Of a stretch of DNA of 64,000 nt, positions 9,124 to 17,320 are shown in pieces. This stretch comes from Lujinxingia litoralis (GTDB taxonomy: Bacteria > Myxococcota_A > Bradymonadia > Bradymonadales > Bradymonadaceae): positions 62,001-126,000 of the forward strand of contig NZ_QHKO01000012.1 in NCBI RefSeq assembly GCF_003260125.1. The letters run 5' to 3'. How positions within the stretch are numbered: position 1 is the stretch's first letter; each line of letters opens with the position of its first letter. The translations under genes were made by a program, and so were the position numbers. The notes below the pieces were generated by a model, which did not search any database, was not told the origin of the DNA, and was given only the letters and a program-made list of their open reading frames with translations.

Positions 9124-10095
9124 TCAGATGGCTTCGAGGAACTCCAGCTCGACCTGTTCACCGAGGCTTTCGAAGAGGAAATTGCGGAACTCTTCGCGGA
9201 TCTGGACTTCGACCTGGCGGATGCGTTCCTTGGAGACGTCCCACTCTCCGCCCAGGGTCACCAGAGTTTTGGGGTCTTCGGCGATCATGCGCTCAAACCA
9301 GATGGCGCGCTTGCGCTCGGTGCTGATCTGGCGTCCGAAGGCGTCGATGGCTCCGCGCAGGCGCGTGGCCAGGTCGCGGTCGCTGGCGAGTTCTTCGGGG
9401 GTGGCGGTGCCCGATTCCATGCGTTCGCCGATGGTGGTCGCTTCAAAGCCGGGGGCTTCGGCGTCCAGGCGTACCGGGGGGGCGTCGAGCTGGGCGGCCA
9501 CGCGGACGACTTCGCTTTCGTCGACGTCGAGGTACTCGGCGATCAGGGCCGGGGAGGGTTTTTCGTGGCCGTCTTTGATCAGGGCGCGGCGCGCCTTTTT
9601 GAGGTTGTAGAAGAGCTTTCGGCCGGCACGGGAGCTGCCGATTTTGACGGGATGGACGTGGTTCATCAGGTAGTTGAGGATCATCGCGCGGATCCAGTAC
9701 TGGGCGTAGCTGGTGAACTTGACGCCGCGGTAGGGGTCATAACGTTTGAGGGCCTCAGCCAGGCCGACGTTCCCCTCCTGGATCAGGTCGAGGAGGTTGG
9801 ACCAGCGCCGGGAGTATTCCCGGGCGAGTTTCACGACCAGGCGCAGGTTGGTCAGGATCAGCATGCGGCCGGCTTCGCCGTCGTCCTCGTTGACGTAGCG
9901 TTCGGCGAGGAGTTGCTGTTCGTCGGCGGGGAGGGGCTCGATGTAGTTAAGGCGCATCAGATAAGCGCTGGTCGCGTCGGTATCGGCGCTGATGTTGAGC
10001 TTGCTCTCCGAGAGCATCGGCAGGCTCAGGTCCCCCGAGAGGTGTGCCAGGTTCGAGGAGTGGTGACGGTCAGTGACGTTTGGTTCGATGCTCAT
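9124..10095 (-). CDS. rpoH: RNA polymerase sigma factor, RpoH-like (sigma-32 group)
   Basis: The start is ATG at 10095 with GAAGGGAA upstream; a TTG 21 bases earlier is less likely. The 323-residue product has sigma-70 family regions in order. Region 1.2/2.1 (YLMRLNYIEPLPADEQQLLAERYV) is followed by region 2.2-2.4 (LVVKLAREYSRRWSNLLDLIQEGNVGLAEALKRYDPYRGVKFTSYAQYWIRAMI). Then come a GRKLFYNLKKARR segment resembling the RpoH box and a C-terminal region 4.2 helix-turn-helix (WDVSKERIRQVEVQIREEF). This suggests a heat-shock or envelope-stress sigma factor. The N-terminus has an extra Ser/His/Asn-rich extension of about 50 residues. The long divergent upstream region with GAACAGG repeats may carry its control elements. 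Confidence 0.88.
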   Translation of the reverse strand: MSIEPNVTDRHHSSNLAHLSGDLSLPMLSESKLNISADTDATSAYLMRLNYIEPLPADEQQLLAERYVNEDDGEAGRMLILTNLRLVVKLAREYSRRWSNLLDLIQEGNVGLAEALKRYDPYRGVKFTSYAQYWIRAMILNYLMNHVHPVKIGSSRAGRKLFYNLKKARRALIKDGHEKPSPALIAEYLDVDESEVVRVAAQLDAPPVRLDAEAPGFEATTIGERMESGTATPEELASDRDLATRLRGAIDAFGRQISTERKRAIWFERMIAEDPKTLVTLGGEWDVSKERIRQVEVQIREEFRNFLFESLGEQVELEFLEAI

Positions 10096-10213
10096 ATGCA
10101 AGTTCCCTTCGTTCAACAGTGGAGAAGTGGGGTGTTAAAACGTCGTGGTCACTGCGTTTACGTCATCATGGTGGGGTCCGGGGGTGGGGAAGTGCGCGTT
10201 TTGAAGTTGTTAT

Positions 10214-10533
10214 GAACAGGGTTTATCAGCGATTGCCTGTTCAGAACATAGGCAAAATGGGCGCATATTCCCAGCGAAGATCAAAAGGATCCCCGGATCC
10301 GGAGTCGGTTCTGGAGCGTGGTTCCCCCTTAAGGGCCCGATTTCGGGCGGTTTTTCGATGTGAATTGAAACTTAGACACAGCGCGTCAAACACCAAACAA
10401 TTTTCCGAACCGGCGATCGTCCCGGGTGTTCAACGACGCCCCGGCGAGCCTCATCAGGGGGTTGAACAGGGCCCGGAAGGTCGATGCTCCGGTTAATTTC
10501 GGGGATGAACAGGGGGAAGGGTGTTTGAACAGG
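10214..10533. promoter_or_regulatory. Divergent control region with repeated GAACAGG heptamers
   Basis: The 430-bp gap between the sigma factor gene and the lipoprotein gene at 10553 contains GAACAGG at 10214, 10464, 10507 and 10527, and its inverse CCTGTTC at 10236. The first copy and the inverse copy form an inverted pair with 15 bases between; the last two are 20 bases apart, close to two helical turns. This could be an operator array for a dimeric regulator. No convincing -35/-10 pair was found. Confidence 0.35.
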
Positions 10534-10552
10534 TCTTGCACGAGGAGGAGAA

Positions 10553-11071
10553 ATGGAGCGAGCCGCAGCCATGATCGCGCTCCTGTGGATGGCGGGGGGG
10601 CTGGGCGGATGTGTGAGCGCGCCGGAGCGTTATGCCCGCGATGTGCGGGATCAGACCTACCGGGCTCGGCTGGAGCATGAGGTGCGTGCCCATGTCTATC
10701 CCACCGCCTGCGCCTCGCTCTTGCCCTGGGCGGAGCAGCATTTTTGGGAGCAGGGGTTTGAGCGGGTCTCGATCCAGCTGGATTCGCTGGAGGTGACCAC
10801 GGGGTGGCGTCCCCGGGGGGACTCGCTGCAGGAGCGCTACGTGGTCTACGGCCGGGCGGCCGGGCCGCAGGCCTGCGCCTGGCAGTTTTTGCGTACCGAG
10901 CGCGCGGGGCCGGCTGAGCAGGAGCTTCGCGATGTGGATATGGAGATGGTGCTGCTGGAGCGCATCGCGCCTGCCAAAGCCCGGGAGGTGCGGCTCAAGG
11001 CTCAGCGCGACGCCGATCGGGCCTACGATGAGACGCGTCAGCTCATTCGCGAGGCGCAGCAGGCCGAGTAG
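10553..11071 (+). CDS. Small lipoprotein of unknown function
   Basis: ATG 10553 follows GAGGAGGAG. The signal MERAAAMIALLWMAGGLGGC has lipobox LGGC. The 172-residue mature protein contains YPTACASLLPWAEQHFWEQGF, a strand-like stretch with one internal Cys pair candidate (TAC, QAC), and a charged helical C-terminus (ERIAPAKAREVRLKAQRDADRAYDETRQL) that could form a coiled coil. It has no recognised domain. It is the last gene before a convergent unit, with only 10 bases between the two stop codons. Confidence 0.7.
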   Translation: MERAAAMIALLWMAGGLGGCVSAPERYARDVRDQTYRARLEHEVRAHVYPTACASLLPWAEQHFWEQGFERVSIQLDSLEVTTGWRPRGDSLQERYVVYGRAAGPQACAWQFLRTERAGPAEQELRDVDMEMVLLERIAPAKAREVRLKAQRDADRAYDETRQLIREAQQAE

Positions 11072-11081
11072 CCCCCGGAGT

Positions 11082-13373
11082 TCAGGCGGCGTCGGCGGGC
11101 CGGGAGGGGACCAGCGAGATGATCACCGATTTCGAGGCCGGGGTGCGGCTCTTGCGGTCGATCTGCTGGAGGGGCACCAGGGGGTTGGCCTCGGGGAAGT
11201 AGGTCGCCGCGCAGCCGGCCGGGATATCGTAGGCCACCACCTCGAAGGCGTCGGCGCGGCGCTCCTGGCCCTCAAAGTGGCTGATCAGGTCGACGAGATC
11301 GCCCGGTGCCAGGCCGCGCGCGGCCAGGTCGGCGGGGTTGAGCAGGACGACCCGGCGTTTGTTGTGGATGCCGCGGTAGCGATCGTGGAGGCCGTAGACC
11401 GTGGTGTTGTACTGGTCGTGGGAGCGGATGGTCATCATCACCAGCTGGCCTTCGGCGAGGGGCAGGGGCTGGATGGGGCTGACGATGAAGTTGGCGAACC
11501 CGGAGGTGGTGTGGAAGTCGCGCTCGCGCGCGCCGTTGGGGAGCACAAAGCCGGTGGGGTTCTGGCGAATCCGCTGATTAAACGCATCAAACCCGGGGAT
11601 CACCGCCGCGATGGCGTCGCGGATGGGATCGTAGGGGCCCTCAAAGCGGGTCCAGTCGATCGGGGAGTCGGCGGGATCAAAGGTGGCCCGGGCGATTTGC
11701 TGCACGATGCGGGGCTCGCTCATCAGCTGGTCGCTAGCCGGGGGGAGGTGGCCGCGGGAGGCCTGCACCACGCTCATGGAGTCTTCGACGGTCACAAACT
11801 GGGGGCGTCCGGCCTGCAGGTCGCGCTCGGTGCGGCCCAGGCAGGGCAGGATCAGGGCGTGCTGGCCGGTGACCAGGTGGGAGTGGTTGAGCTTGGTGGA
11901 GATCTGCACGGTGAGCTCGCAGCGCTCCAGGGCCTCGGCGGTGCGTTCGGTGTCGGGGGCGGCCATCAGGAAGTTGCCGCCCATGGCGATGAAGACGCGG
12001 GCCTTGCCCTGGTGCATGGCTTCGATCGCGCCGACGGTGTCCAGGCCGTGTTCGCGGGGGGGCTCAAAGCCGAAGTGGGCGCCCAGGCGGTCGAGGAAGG
12101 CGTCGGTGGGTTTTTCCCAGATGCCCATGGTGCGGTCGCCCTGCACGTTGGAGTGCCCGCGCACCGGGCAGGCACCGGAGCCGGGGCGCCCCATAAAGCC
12201 GCGCATCAGCAGGAAGTTGATGACCTGCTGAATGTTGGCCACCCCGTGGCTGTGCTGGGTCAGGCCCATGGCCCAGCAGGCGATCAGGCTGCGGGCGTCG
12301 ATGGCCACCCGGGCTGCGGCTTCGATCTGCTCGCGGCTCAGGCCGGTCTCCTGGACGATGGTCTCCCAGGAGGTCTGGTGTAGATCTTCGAGATGCGCCT
12401 CAACGCCCCGGGTGTGGGTGGCGATGAAGTCGTGATCGAGGACCTGGCCGGGGCGCTCGGCTTCGGCGGCCACGAAACACTTCATCAGGCCCTTGAGCAG
12501 CGCGATGTCGCTGCCGATGCGCAGCTGCAGGTAGATGTCGGCCAGGTCGGTGGGGCGGCGGTAGAGCTCTTTGGGGTGCTGAAAGGCCACCAGCCCGGGC
12601 TCTTTCAGCGGGTTAATCGCCACAATCGTCGTTCCTCGTCGGCGGGCGGCCTGCAGGGCGCTGAGCATGCGGGGGTGGTTGGTGCCCGGGTTCTGGCCGA
12701 AGATGAAGATGGCGTCGGTCTGCTCAAAGTCGTCGAGCGAGACGGTGCCCTTGCCCACGCCGATGGCCTCGTTCATGCCGGTGCCGCTGGATTCGTGGCA
12801 CATGTTCGAGCAGTCGGGCAGGTTGTTGGTGCCGAGCTGGCGGGCCAGCAGCTGGTAGAGAAACGCGGCCTCGTTGGAGGTGCGTCCCGAGGTGTAAAAG
12901 AGGGCTTGATCGGGGTGATCGAGGGCGTTGAGATGCTGGCCGATCAGGGAAAAGGCCTCCTCCCAGCTCAGGGGCTCGTAGTGGTCGGAGCCGGGGCGAC
13001 GCCGCATGGGGTGGGTGAGTCGGCCTTGTTTGTTGAGCCAGTGGCCGGAGCGCTCTCGGAGCTCGCTGATGGGGTGGTTTTCAAAAAAGGCCGGGTCGAC
13101 CTTAAAGCGGGTGGCCTCGTCGGCCACGGCCTTGGCGCCGTTTTCGCAGAATTCAAAGGCGGAGCGGTGGTCGGGGTCGGGCCAGGCGCAGCCCGGGCAG
13201 TCAAAGCCCTCGGTCTGGTTGACGTTGGCCAGCGCGCGCACCCCCCGAATCAGTCCGGGTTGCTCCAGAACGTTGCGGGCCGTGGAGATCAGCGCGTCGA
13301 GGCCGCCGGCCGCCTTGTCGTAGGAGGTGGGCTCGGGGAGTTTGACCGGGAGGTTTTTACCGTTGTCGCTCAT
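11082..13373 (-). CDS. FdhF/YdeP family molybdopterin oxidoreductase
   Basis: The start is the ATG at 13373, giving MSDNGKNLPVKLPEP; the upstream open extension overlaps fdhD and is Arg/Ser/Pro-rich shadow. The 763-residue protein belongs to the formate-dehydrogenase-alpha-like family that includes E. coli YdeP. Key elements are the N-terminal GFDCPGCAWPDPDHRSAFEFCENGAK, the molybdopterin-binding GRTSNEAAFLYQLLARQLGTNN, CSNMCHESSG near the metal ligand position, QNPGTNHPRML and GQHALILPCLGRTERD. Unlike true formate dehydrogenases it lacks an N-terminal 4Fe-4S Cys cluster. The substrate is unknown. It overlaps the end of fdhD by 17 bases, so the two form an operon. Confidence 0.9.
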   Translation of the reverse strand: MSDNGKNLPVKLPEPTSYDKAAGGLDALISTARNVLEQPGLIRGVRALANVNQTEGFDCPGCAWPDPDHRSAFEFCENGAKAVADEATRFKVDPAFFENHPISELRERSGHWLNKQGRLTHPMRRRPGSDHYEPLSWEEAFSLIGQHLNALDHPDQALFYTSGRTSNEAAFLYQLLARQLGTNNLPDCSNMCHESSGTGMNEAIGVGKGTVSLDDFEQTDAIFIFGQNPGTNHPRMLSALQAARRRGTTIVAINPLKEPGLVAFQHPKELYRRPTDLADIYLQLRIGSDIALLKGLMKCFVAAEAERPGQVLDHDFIATHTRGVEAHLEDLHQTSWETIVQETGLSREQIEAAARVAIDARSLIACWAMGLTQHSHGVANIQQVINFLLMRGFMGRPGSGACPVRGHSNVQGDRTMGIWEKPTDAFLDRLGAHFGFEPPREHGLDTVGAIEAMHQGKARVFIAMGGNFLMAAPDTERTAEALERCELTVQISTKLNHSHLVTGQHALILPCLGRTERDLQAGRPQFVTVEDSMSVVQASRGHLPPASDQLMSEPRIVQQIARATFDPADSPIDWTRFEGPYDPIRDAIAAVIPGFDAFNQRIRQNPTGFVLPNGARERDFHTTSGFANFIVSPIQPLPLAEGQLVMMTIRSHDQYNTTVYGLHDRYRGIHNKRRVVLLNPADLAARGLAPGDLVDLISHFEGQERRADAFEVVAYDIPAGCAATYFPEANPLVPLQQIDRKSRTPASKSVIISLVPSRPADAA

Positions 13374-14220
13374 CGGGGCACCGAAGTCGCTGAGGGTGGG
13401 TGTAGAGGTTGAGGCGTTGATCGCGCAGAAAGCCGACCAGGGTCTGAGCGTAGGTCTGGGAGAGATCCAGGGCAAGCGAGGATGGGGCGCCCACCGCGGC
13501 GACGATCGGGATGCCGGCGACCAGCGACTTCTGGATGAGCTCAAAGCTGGCGCGGCCGCTCAAGAGGAGGATGTGTTCGGAGAGGGGCAAGAGCCCCTGG
13601 CGCAGGGCCCGGCCCAGGAGCTTGTCGAGGGCGTTGTGGCGACCGACGTCTTCGGCCAGATCGAGCAGTTGGCCCCCTGGCGAGAAGAGGGCGCAGGCGT
13701 GCAACCCGCCGGTGCGATCGAAGGTGGCCTGCGCGGCGCGCAGGCGATCGGGGAGTTCAAAGAGAAGATCGGCGTTGATCACCGGTCCCGCGGTCACGGG
13801 CATCACCCCCTGGTGGTGGAGCGCGTCGAGGGAGGCCTTTCCGCAGACGCCGCAGCTGGAGGTGCTGTAGAAGTGGCGCTGGAGGCGTCCCGGATCGAAG
13901 TTGCAGCCCGGGGCCAGGGTGGCGCGCCAGATGTTGGGGCTGGCTTCGTCGCCGCCGTCGCTGCAGCGTTGCAGATCGAGGAGGTCGGCTTCCTTTGAGA
14001 TGATGCCTTCGGTGAGCAGAAAGCCCCGGGCCAGGTGGGGGTCGTCGCCCGGGGTGCGCATGGTGATGGCGAGGCTGCGCTGGGCGCGGTGGCCGGCCAG
14101 TTCAAAGTCGATGCGCAGCTCCATGGGCTCCTCGATCACGAGTTCGTCGTCGAGGGAGTCCTGGTGGTCGCGGTACACGCGGGTGATGGCGTAGGCGCGG
14201 GTGGAGGCATCCGAGGACAT
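13357..14220 (-). CDS. fdhD: FdhD sulfurtransferase/formate dehydrogenase accessory protein
   Basis: A 287-residue cytoplasmic protein of family length. It contains the signature SSCGVCGKASLDAL, whose two Cys residues carry the sulfur relayed to the bis-MGD cofactor. It also has RTGGLHACALF, EDVGRHNALDKLLG and LSGRASFELIQKS, all conserved FdhD segments. FdhD takes sulfur from the IscS cysteine desulfurase and sulfurates the molybdenum cofactor of FdhF-type enzymes, here presumably the overlapping oxidoreductase downstream. Confidence 0.95.
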   Translation of the reverse strand: MSSDASTRAYAITRVYRDHQDSLDDELVIEEPMELRIDFELAGHRAQRSLAITMRTPGDDPHLARGFLLTEGIISKEADLLDLQRCSDGGDEASPNIWRATLAPGCNFDPGRLQRHFYSTSSCGVCGKASLDALHHQGVMPVTAGPVINADLLFELPDRLRAAQATFDRTGGLHACALFSPGGQLLDLAEDVGRHNALDKLLGRALRQGLLPLSEHILLLSGRASFELIQKSLVAGIPIVAAVGAPSSLALDLSQTYAQTLVGFLRDQRLNLYTHPQRLRCPDERQR

Positions 14221-14256
14221 GGGCGTTGCTCCCGGAGAGAGGTTGGCCGGGGGGGC

Positions 14257-15231
14257 TCAGAGGGGGCCGACGTTGACGCCGGGCAGGCAGAGCATAAAGG
14301 CGATGATCAGCCCGGCGAAGAGGGGGCGTTCCACGGCGCGATCGTCGGTGGCCAGGGCCAGGTGCACGGCGGTGGGCAGGGCCCAGGCGAAGGTTACCGC
14401 GGCAAAGGAGGCCGGGACCTGGAAAAAGGGCCAGACCAGCGCGGGCAGCGCCGCTACCAGATACCAGGTGGCATGGCGCGAGGCGTAGCGCAGGGCCAGG
14501 AGCGCGGCGCCGACCGCGGCGGTTAACAGGAGGAGTTCGGGAGCCGGGGGCAGGGTGAGCGCGCTGAAGTCACGCCAGGCCGCGTCGCCGTGCAGGTGGC
14601 GCAGCTGTCCGCTATGCCAGGCCACCATCATCCAGCCGGCAAAGGCCACCGGCGGCACCACCGCGCCGAGCCAGGGGGTGTCCTTCGGGTCTTTGCCCGG
14701 GCGCCAGGCCCGGTAGCCGGCGAGCATCATGGCCGGCCACATCACAATGAACTCCAGGCGCAGGCCCATGGCGACCAGGGCGGCCAGCGCGCCGGTGCGT
14801 GGTCGGTAGGTCACCAGCGAGGCCAGCGCGCCGGCTCCCAGCGCGGCGGCCATCGAGGTGGTCCAGTCGGTGGCGTTGAGGGCCAGCAGGGGGTTGAAGC
14901 ACCAGAGCCAGGCGGCGCGCTCGGCGACCTGGGGCAGCTCGGTGTTGCGGGCGAAGCGGTACACGTTGAGCGTGGCCCAGAGGGTGGCCAGCTCCACCAG
15001 CACCCAGGGGGCGAGCGTGAGCGCGGCGGTCATGGGGCCGGCCGGCGCGGTCTGCAACGCCACCTGGAAGACGTGGCTCAACACCCCGGAGAGGGGCGCC
15101 GACTCCGAGATGCGCAGCGACTCCCAGGTGCCGGTGTGCAGGAGCGCGGCCCACAGGGCCGCGCGGCTGGTCAGCCAGGCCAGAAGCGCGGTGCGCAGGG
15201 CGGGGTGAATATGTGCGAGGAGAGGATGCAT
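14257..15231 (-). CDS. Polytopic inner-membrane protein, glycosyltransferase-like
   Basis: A 324-residue protein with roughly eight hydrophobic segments (for example ALLAWLTSRAALWAALLH, WLWCFNPLLALNATDW, LLLLTAAVGAALLALRYA, PLFAGLIIAFMLCLPG). The arrangement, with a WxxCFNPL-type motif between helices, recalls PIG-V/GT-C mannosyltransferase-like membrane proteins, but no conserved acidic catalytic loop could be identified, so this is a weak suggestion. It starts at ATG 15231 without a strong ribosome binding site and lies 36 bases upstream of fdhD, in the same orientation. Confidence 0.55.
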   Translation of the reverse strand: MHPLLAHIHPALRTALLAWLTSRAALWAALLHTGTWESLRISESAPLSGVLSHVFQVALQTAPAGPMTAALTLAPWVLVELATLWATLNVYRFARNTELPQVAERAAWLWCFNPLLALNATDWTTSMAAALGAGALASLVTYRPRTGALAALVAMGLRLEFIVMWPAMMLAGYRAWRPGKDPKDTPWLGAVVPPVAFAGWMMVAWHSGQLRHLHGDAAWRDFSALTLPPAPELLLLTAAVGAALLALRYASRHATWYLVAALPALVWPFFQVPASFAAVTFAWALPTAVHLALATDDRAVERPLFAGLIIAFMLCLPGVNVGPL

Positions 15232-15266
15232 GGCCGGGCCAGCCTACGCGCTGGTGGGAGAAGCGC

Positions 15267-15298
15267 AAAAAAAAGCCCGGACATCATCGTCCGGGCTT
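15267..15298 (-). terminator. Rho-independent terminator of the GGDEF gene
   Basis: AAGCCCGGAC (15273-15282) pairs with GTCCGGGCTT (15289-15298) across six bases. Read on the minus strand it is followed by a run of eight T residues, so it ends transcripts from the gene at 15328-16275. Confidence 0.85.
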
Positions 15299-15327
15299 CT
15301 CTTTAAAGATCGCGTAGGAGAGGCGCT

Positions 15328-16275
15328 TTAAAAAGGCGCCACGCCCACCCGGTTTCTCCCGCCGTGTTTGGCGTCGTAGAGCGCCTGGTCGGCCAGTCCG
15401 ATGAGCTCCTCCGGGGTGCGCGCGCTGTGGTGGGGCAGGCCGGCCACGCCCAGGCTGATCGTGATCGGGATGGGCGTGCCCTCGTACACGAAGCTGGTGC
15501 GTTCAATGACCATGCGCACCCGGTCGGCCAGGGCCTGGGCCTGATCGATGGGGGTGCCCCGGCAGACGATGGTGAATTCTTCGCCGCCGTAGCGCGCGAA
15601 GACGTCTTCGTTGCGCAGCGTGGCGCTGGTGACTTCTGCCAGGCGGCGCAGGATCATATCGCCGGCCAGGTGTCCGTAGGTGTCGTTGACCGGTTTGAAG
15701 TGGTCGACGTCGAACATCACCACGCTCAAATAGGTGCCGTGGCGCAGGGCAAAGGCCAGCTCGGTGGAGAGGTGGTTGAGCAGGTAATTCTTGTTGTAGA
15801 TGCCGGTGAGCCCGTCGTTGAGGGCGGCGTCGAGCATCTGCTTCTGGAAGTTTTCCTCGAGTTCATCGTGGTAGGTGAACTTGAGGATGGTGGTCGAGCC
15901 CAGGGTGATCTTGTCGCCGTCTTTGAGCTGTTGGCGACGCAGCAGGCGGTCCCCGTTGAGGTAGGTGCCGTTGGCGCTCTCCAGGTCTTCGACAAAGACG
16001 TCGTCGCCGTAGGCGATGACGCGGGCGTGGTTGCGAGAGATGCCCACGTCGTTGACGCGGATGTCGGCGCGGGAGGAGCGCCCCAGGGTGGCCTGAGCCT
16101 TGTCGACCTTAAACATCTTCCCGGTGTGCGGGCCGGAGATGACGATGAGGTAGGCCTGGTCGCGCTCCTGCTTATGCTGAGCGCGGGCCTGGCGCAGGGT
16201 GTTCGCGTCGACGATCAGGGTGGCCTCGGAGCTCTCCGAGAGATCGTCGTGGTCGAAGGGATGATCGTCGGTCAT
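15328..16275 (-). CDS. FHA-domain diguanylate cyclase (GGDEF)
   Basis: A 315-residue cytoplasmic protein. After an acidic N-terminus, residues of about 40-140 form an FHA domain with the phosphothreonine-binding signature GRSSRADIRVNDVGISRNHARV and SANGTYLNG. A GGDEF domain follows (about 150-310) with the active-site motif YGGEEFTIV, FDVDHFKPVNDTYGH metal/substrate residues and DQALYDAKHGGRNRV. The intact GGEEF predicts c-di-GMP synthesis. An RxxD inhibitory site is not evident before the motif. The FHA domain implies control by a Thr-phosphorylated partner, and this window encodes a Ser/Thr kinase at 48010. FHA-GGDEF fusions are frequent in Myxococcota-type bacteria. Confidence 0.95.
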   Translation of the reverse strand: MTDDHPFDHDDLSESSEATLIVDANTLRQARAQHKQERDQAYLIVISGPHTGKMFKVDKAQATLGRSSRADIRVNDVGISRNHARVIAYGDDVFVEDLESANGTYLNGDRLLRRQQLKDGDKITLGSTTILKFTYHDELEENFQKQMLDAALNDGLTGIYNKNYLLNHLSTELAFALRHGTYLSVVMFDVDHFKPVNDTYGHLAGDMILRRLAEVTSATLRNEDVFARYGGEEFTIVCRGTPIDQAQALADRVRMVIERTSFVYEGTPIPITISLGVAGLPHHSARTPEELIGLADQALYDAKHGGRNRVGVAPF

Positions 16276-16511
16276 CTTAACGCCGTCAGCAGCGGGTTGG
16301 GGGATGAAGTGCGAGTGGCCGGGGAGCCGGTCGGCCGGGTCAGCGCGCGGGCCTGACCATCAAAGGTGTGGGGGGTGTAGACGGGGGTGAGGATACTGAA
16401 CTTAACCTTTGCAGGCAACCCGGAGGGAAGGGTGGTCCCCGGGGAGGGTTTTTGAAGGGTCGGTCTTTAAAAAGCGCGTGAGAACAGGGGGTTGCGTGGG
16501 GTGCGCGGGCG

Positions 16512-17213
16512 TCAGGGGATGGGGCGTGAGGGGGCGTTGTCGGCTCCCCCGATCGGGCGAAGCAGGGCGCGCTGGACGGCGGGGCGAGTGTCGGTGGCGG
16601 CGAGTTTTTCGAGGTGGGGCCGGGCGCGCTCGGGGGCGTGGCGGCGCAGCAGGGTGATGGCGGTGAGGCGAACCTGGAGGTCGTCTTGGCCCAGGGCGTC
16701 GCGCCAGATCTCGAAGGCTTCGGGGTGGTCGGCGCGGGCCAGCGCGGTGAGCGCGCGATGGCGAGCCTGTTGGCGCGTGCGGGCCGGGGCGTCCAGGGGG
16801 AAGTCGTCGCGGCGGTGATCGGCGGCAGCCAGGCGTCCCAGGGGGAGATGGGCGTCGGGATGCGCGTAGAGGCTGAGGGCGTCGATGGCGCGCAGGCGCA
16901 GGAGGGGGCGTTGGTCGGGATCAAAGAGCAGGTTCTGGAGCCCGGCGATCATCTCGGCGGGGGGCGCCAGACGGTCGAGTTCTTTGCGATCGGGGAAGTG
17001 CTCAAAGCCCGCGAGCACGAAGGGCAGGCGCGCGACCCCCTGCGGCTCTCCGGCATCTGTCGAGCTGTCCCCGGCGTCGGGATCGGGGCGCCCCGGCGTG
17101 CCCGGCACCTCGGGGGCGCTTGTCAGGGGGGCGGACTGGGCCCGGGCCGGCGCGGCCGCCAGCATCGGCGCAGATAACAGGAGCATGGCGAGGGTCAGGG
17201 AGCGAAGGCGCAT
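16512..17213 (-). CDS. Exported HEAT-repeat-like protein
   Basis: The 233-residue protein has a signal peptide (MRLRSLTLAMLLLSAPMLAAAPARAQS, cleavage after ARA) and an Asp/Pro/Gly-rich linker. The body consists of helical pairs with the HEAT-like pattern, for example LLRLRAIDALSLYAHPDA, QQARHRALTALARADHPEAFEIW and DLQVRLTAITLLRRHAPERARPHLEKL. It is probably a periplasmic scaffold; no catalytic motif is visible. The flanking gaps at 16276-16511 and 17214-17320 show no clear elements. Confidence 0.7.
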   Translation of the reverse strand: MRLRSLTLAMLLLSAPMLAAAPARAQSAPLTSAPEVPGTPGRPDPDAGDSSTDAGEPQGVARLPFVLAGFEHFPDRKELDRLAPPAEMIAGLQNLLFDPDQRPLLRLRAIDALSLYAHPDAHLPLGRLAAADHRRDDFPLDAPARTRQQARHRALTALARADHPEAFEIWRDALGQDDLQVRLTAITLLRRHAPERARPHLEKLAATDTRPAVQRALLRPIGGADNAPSRPIP

Positions 17214-17320
17214 GGTCGGGCCTTTTAAAGGTCAGGGAGCAGCGTGAGCAAGAGCGCGGGCTTTGGGGGCGCGCACCAGGGTCAGACGTCGGGCGCGTGC
17301 CCGGGATTCACAGGCGGCTT

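Noticed and set aside
10932..12383. Long open frame on the plus strand over the oxidoreductase gene
   Set aside because: It overlaps two well-supported genes and shows only the Gly/Val/Asp-rich pattern of an antisense shadow.
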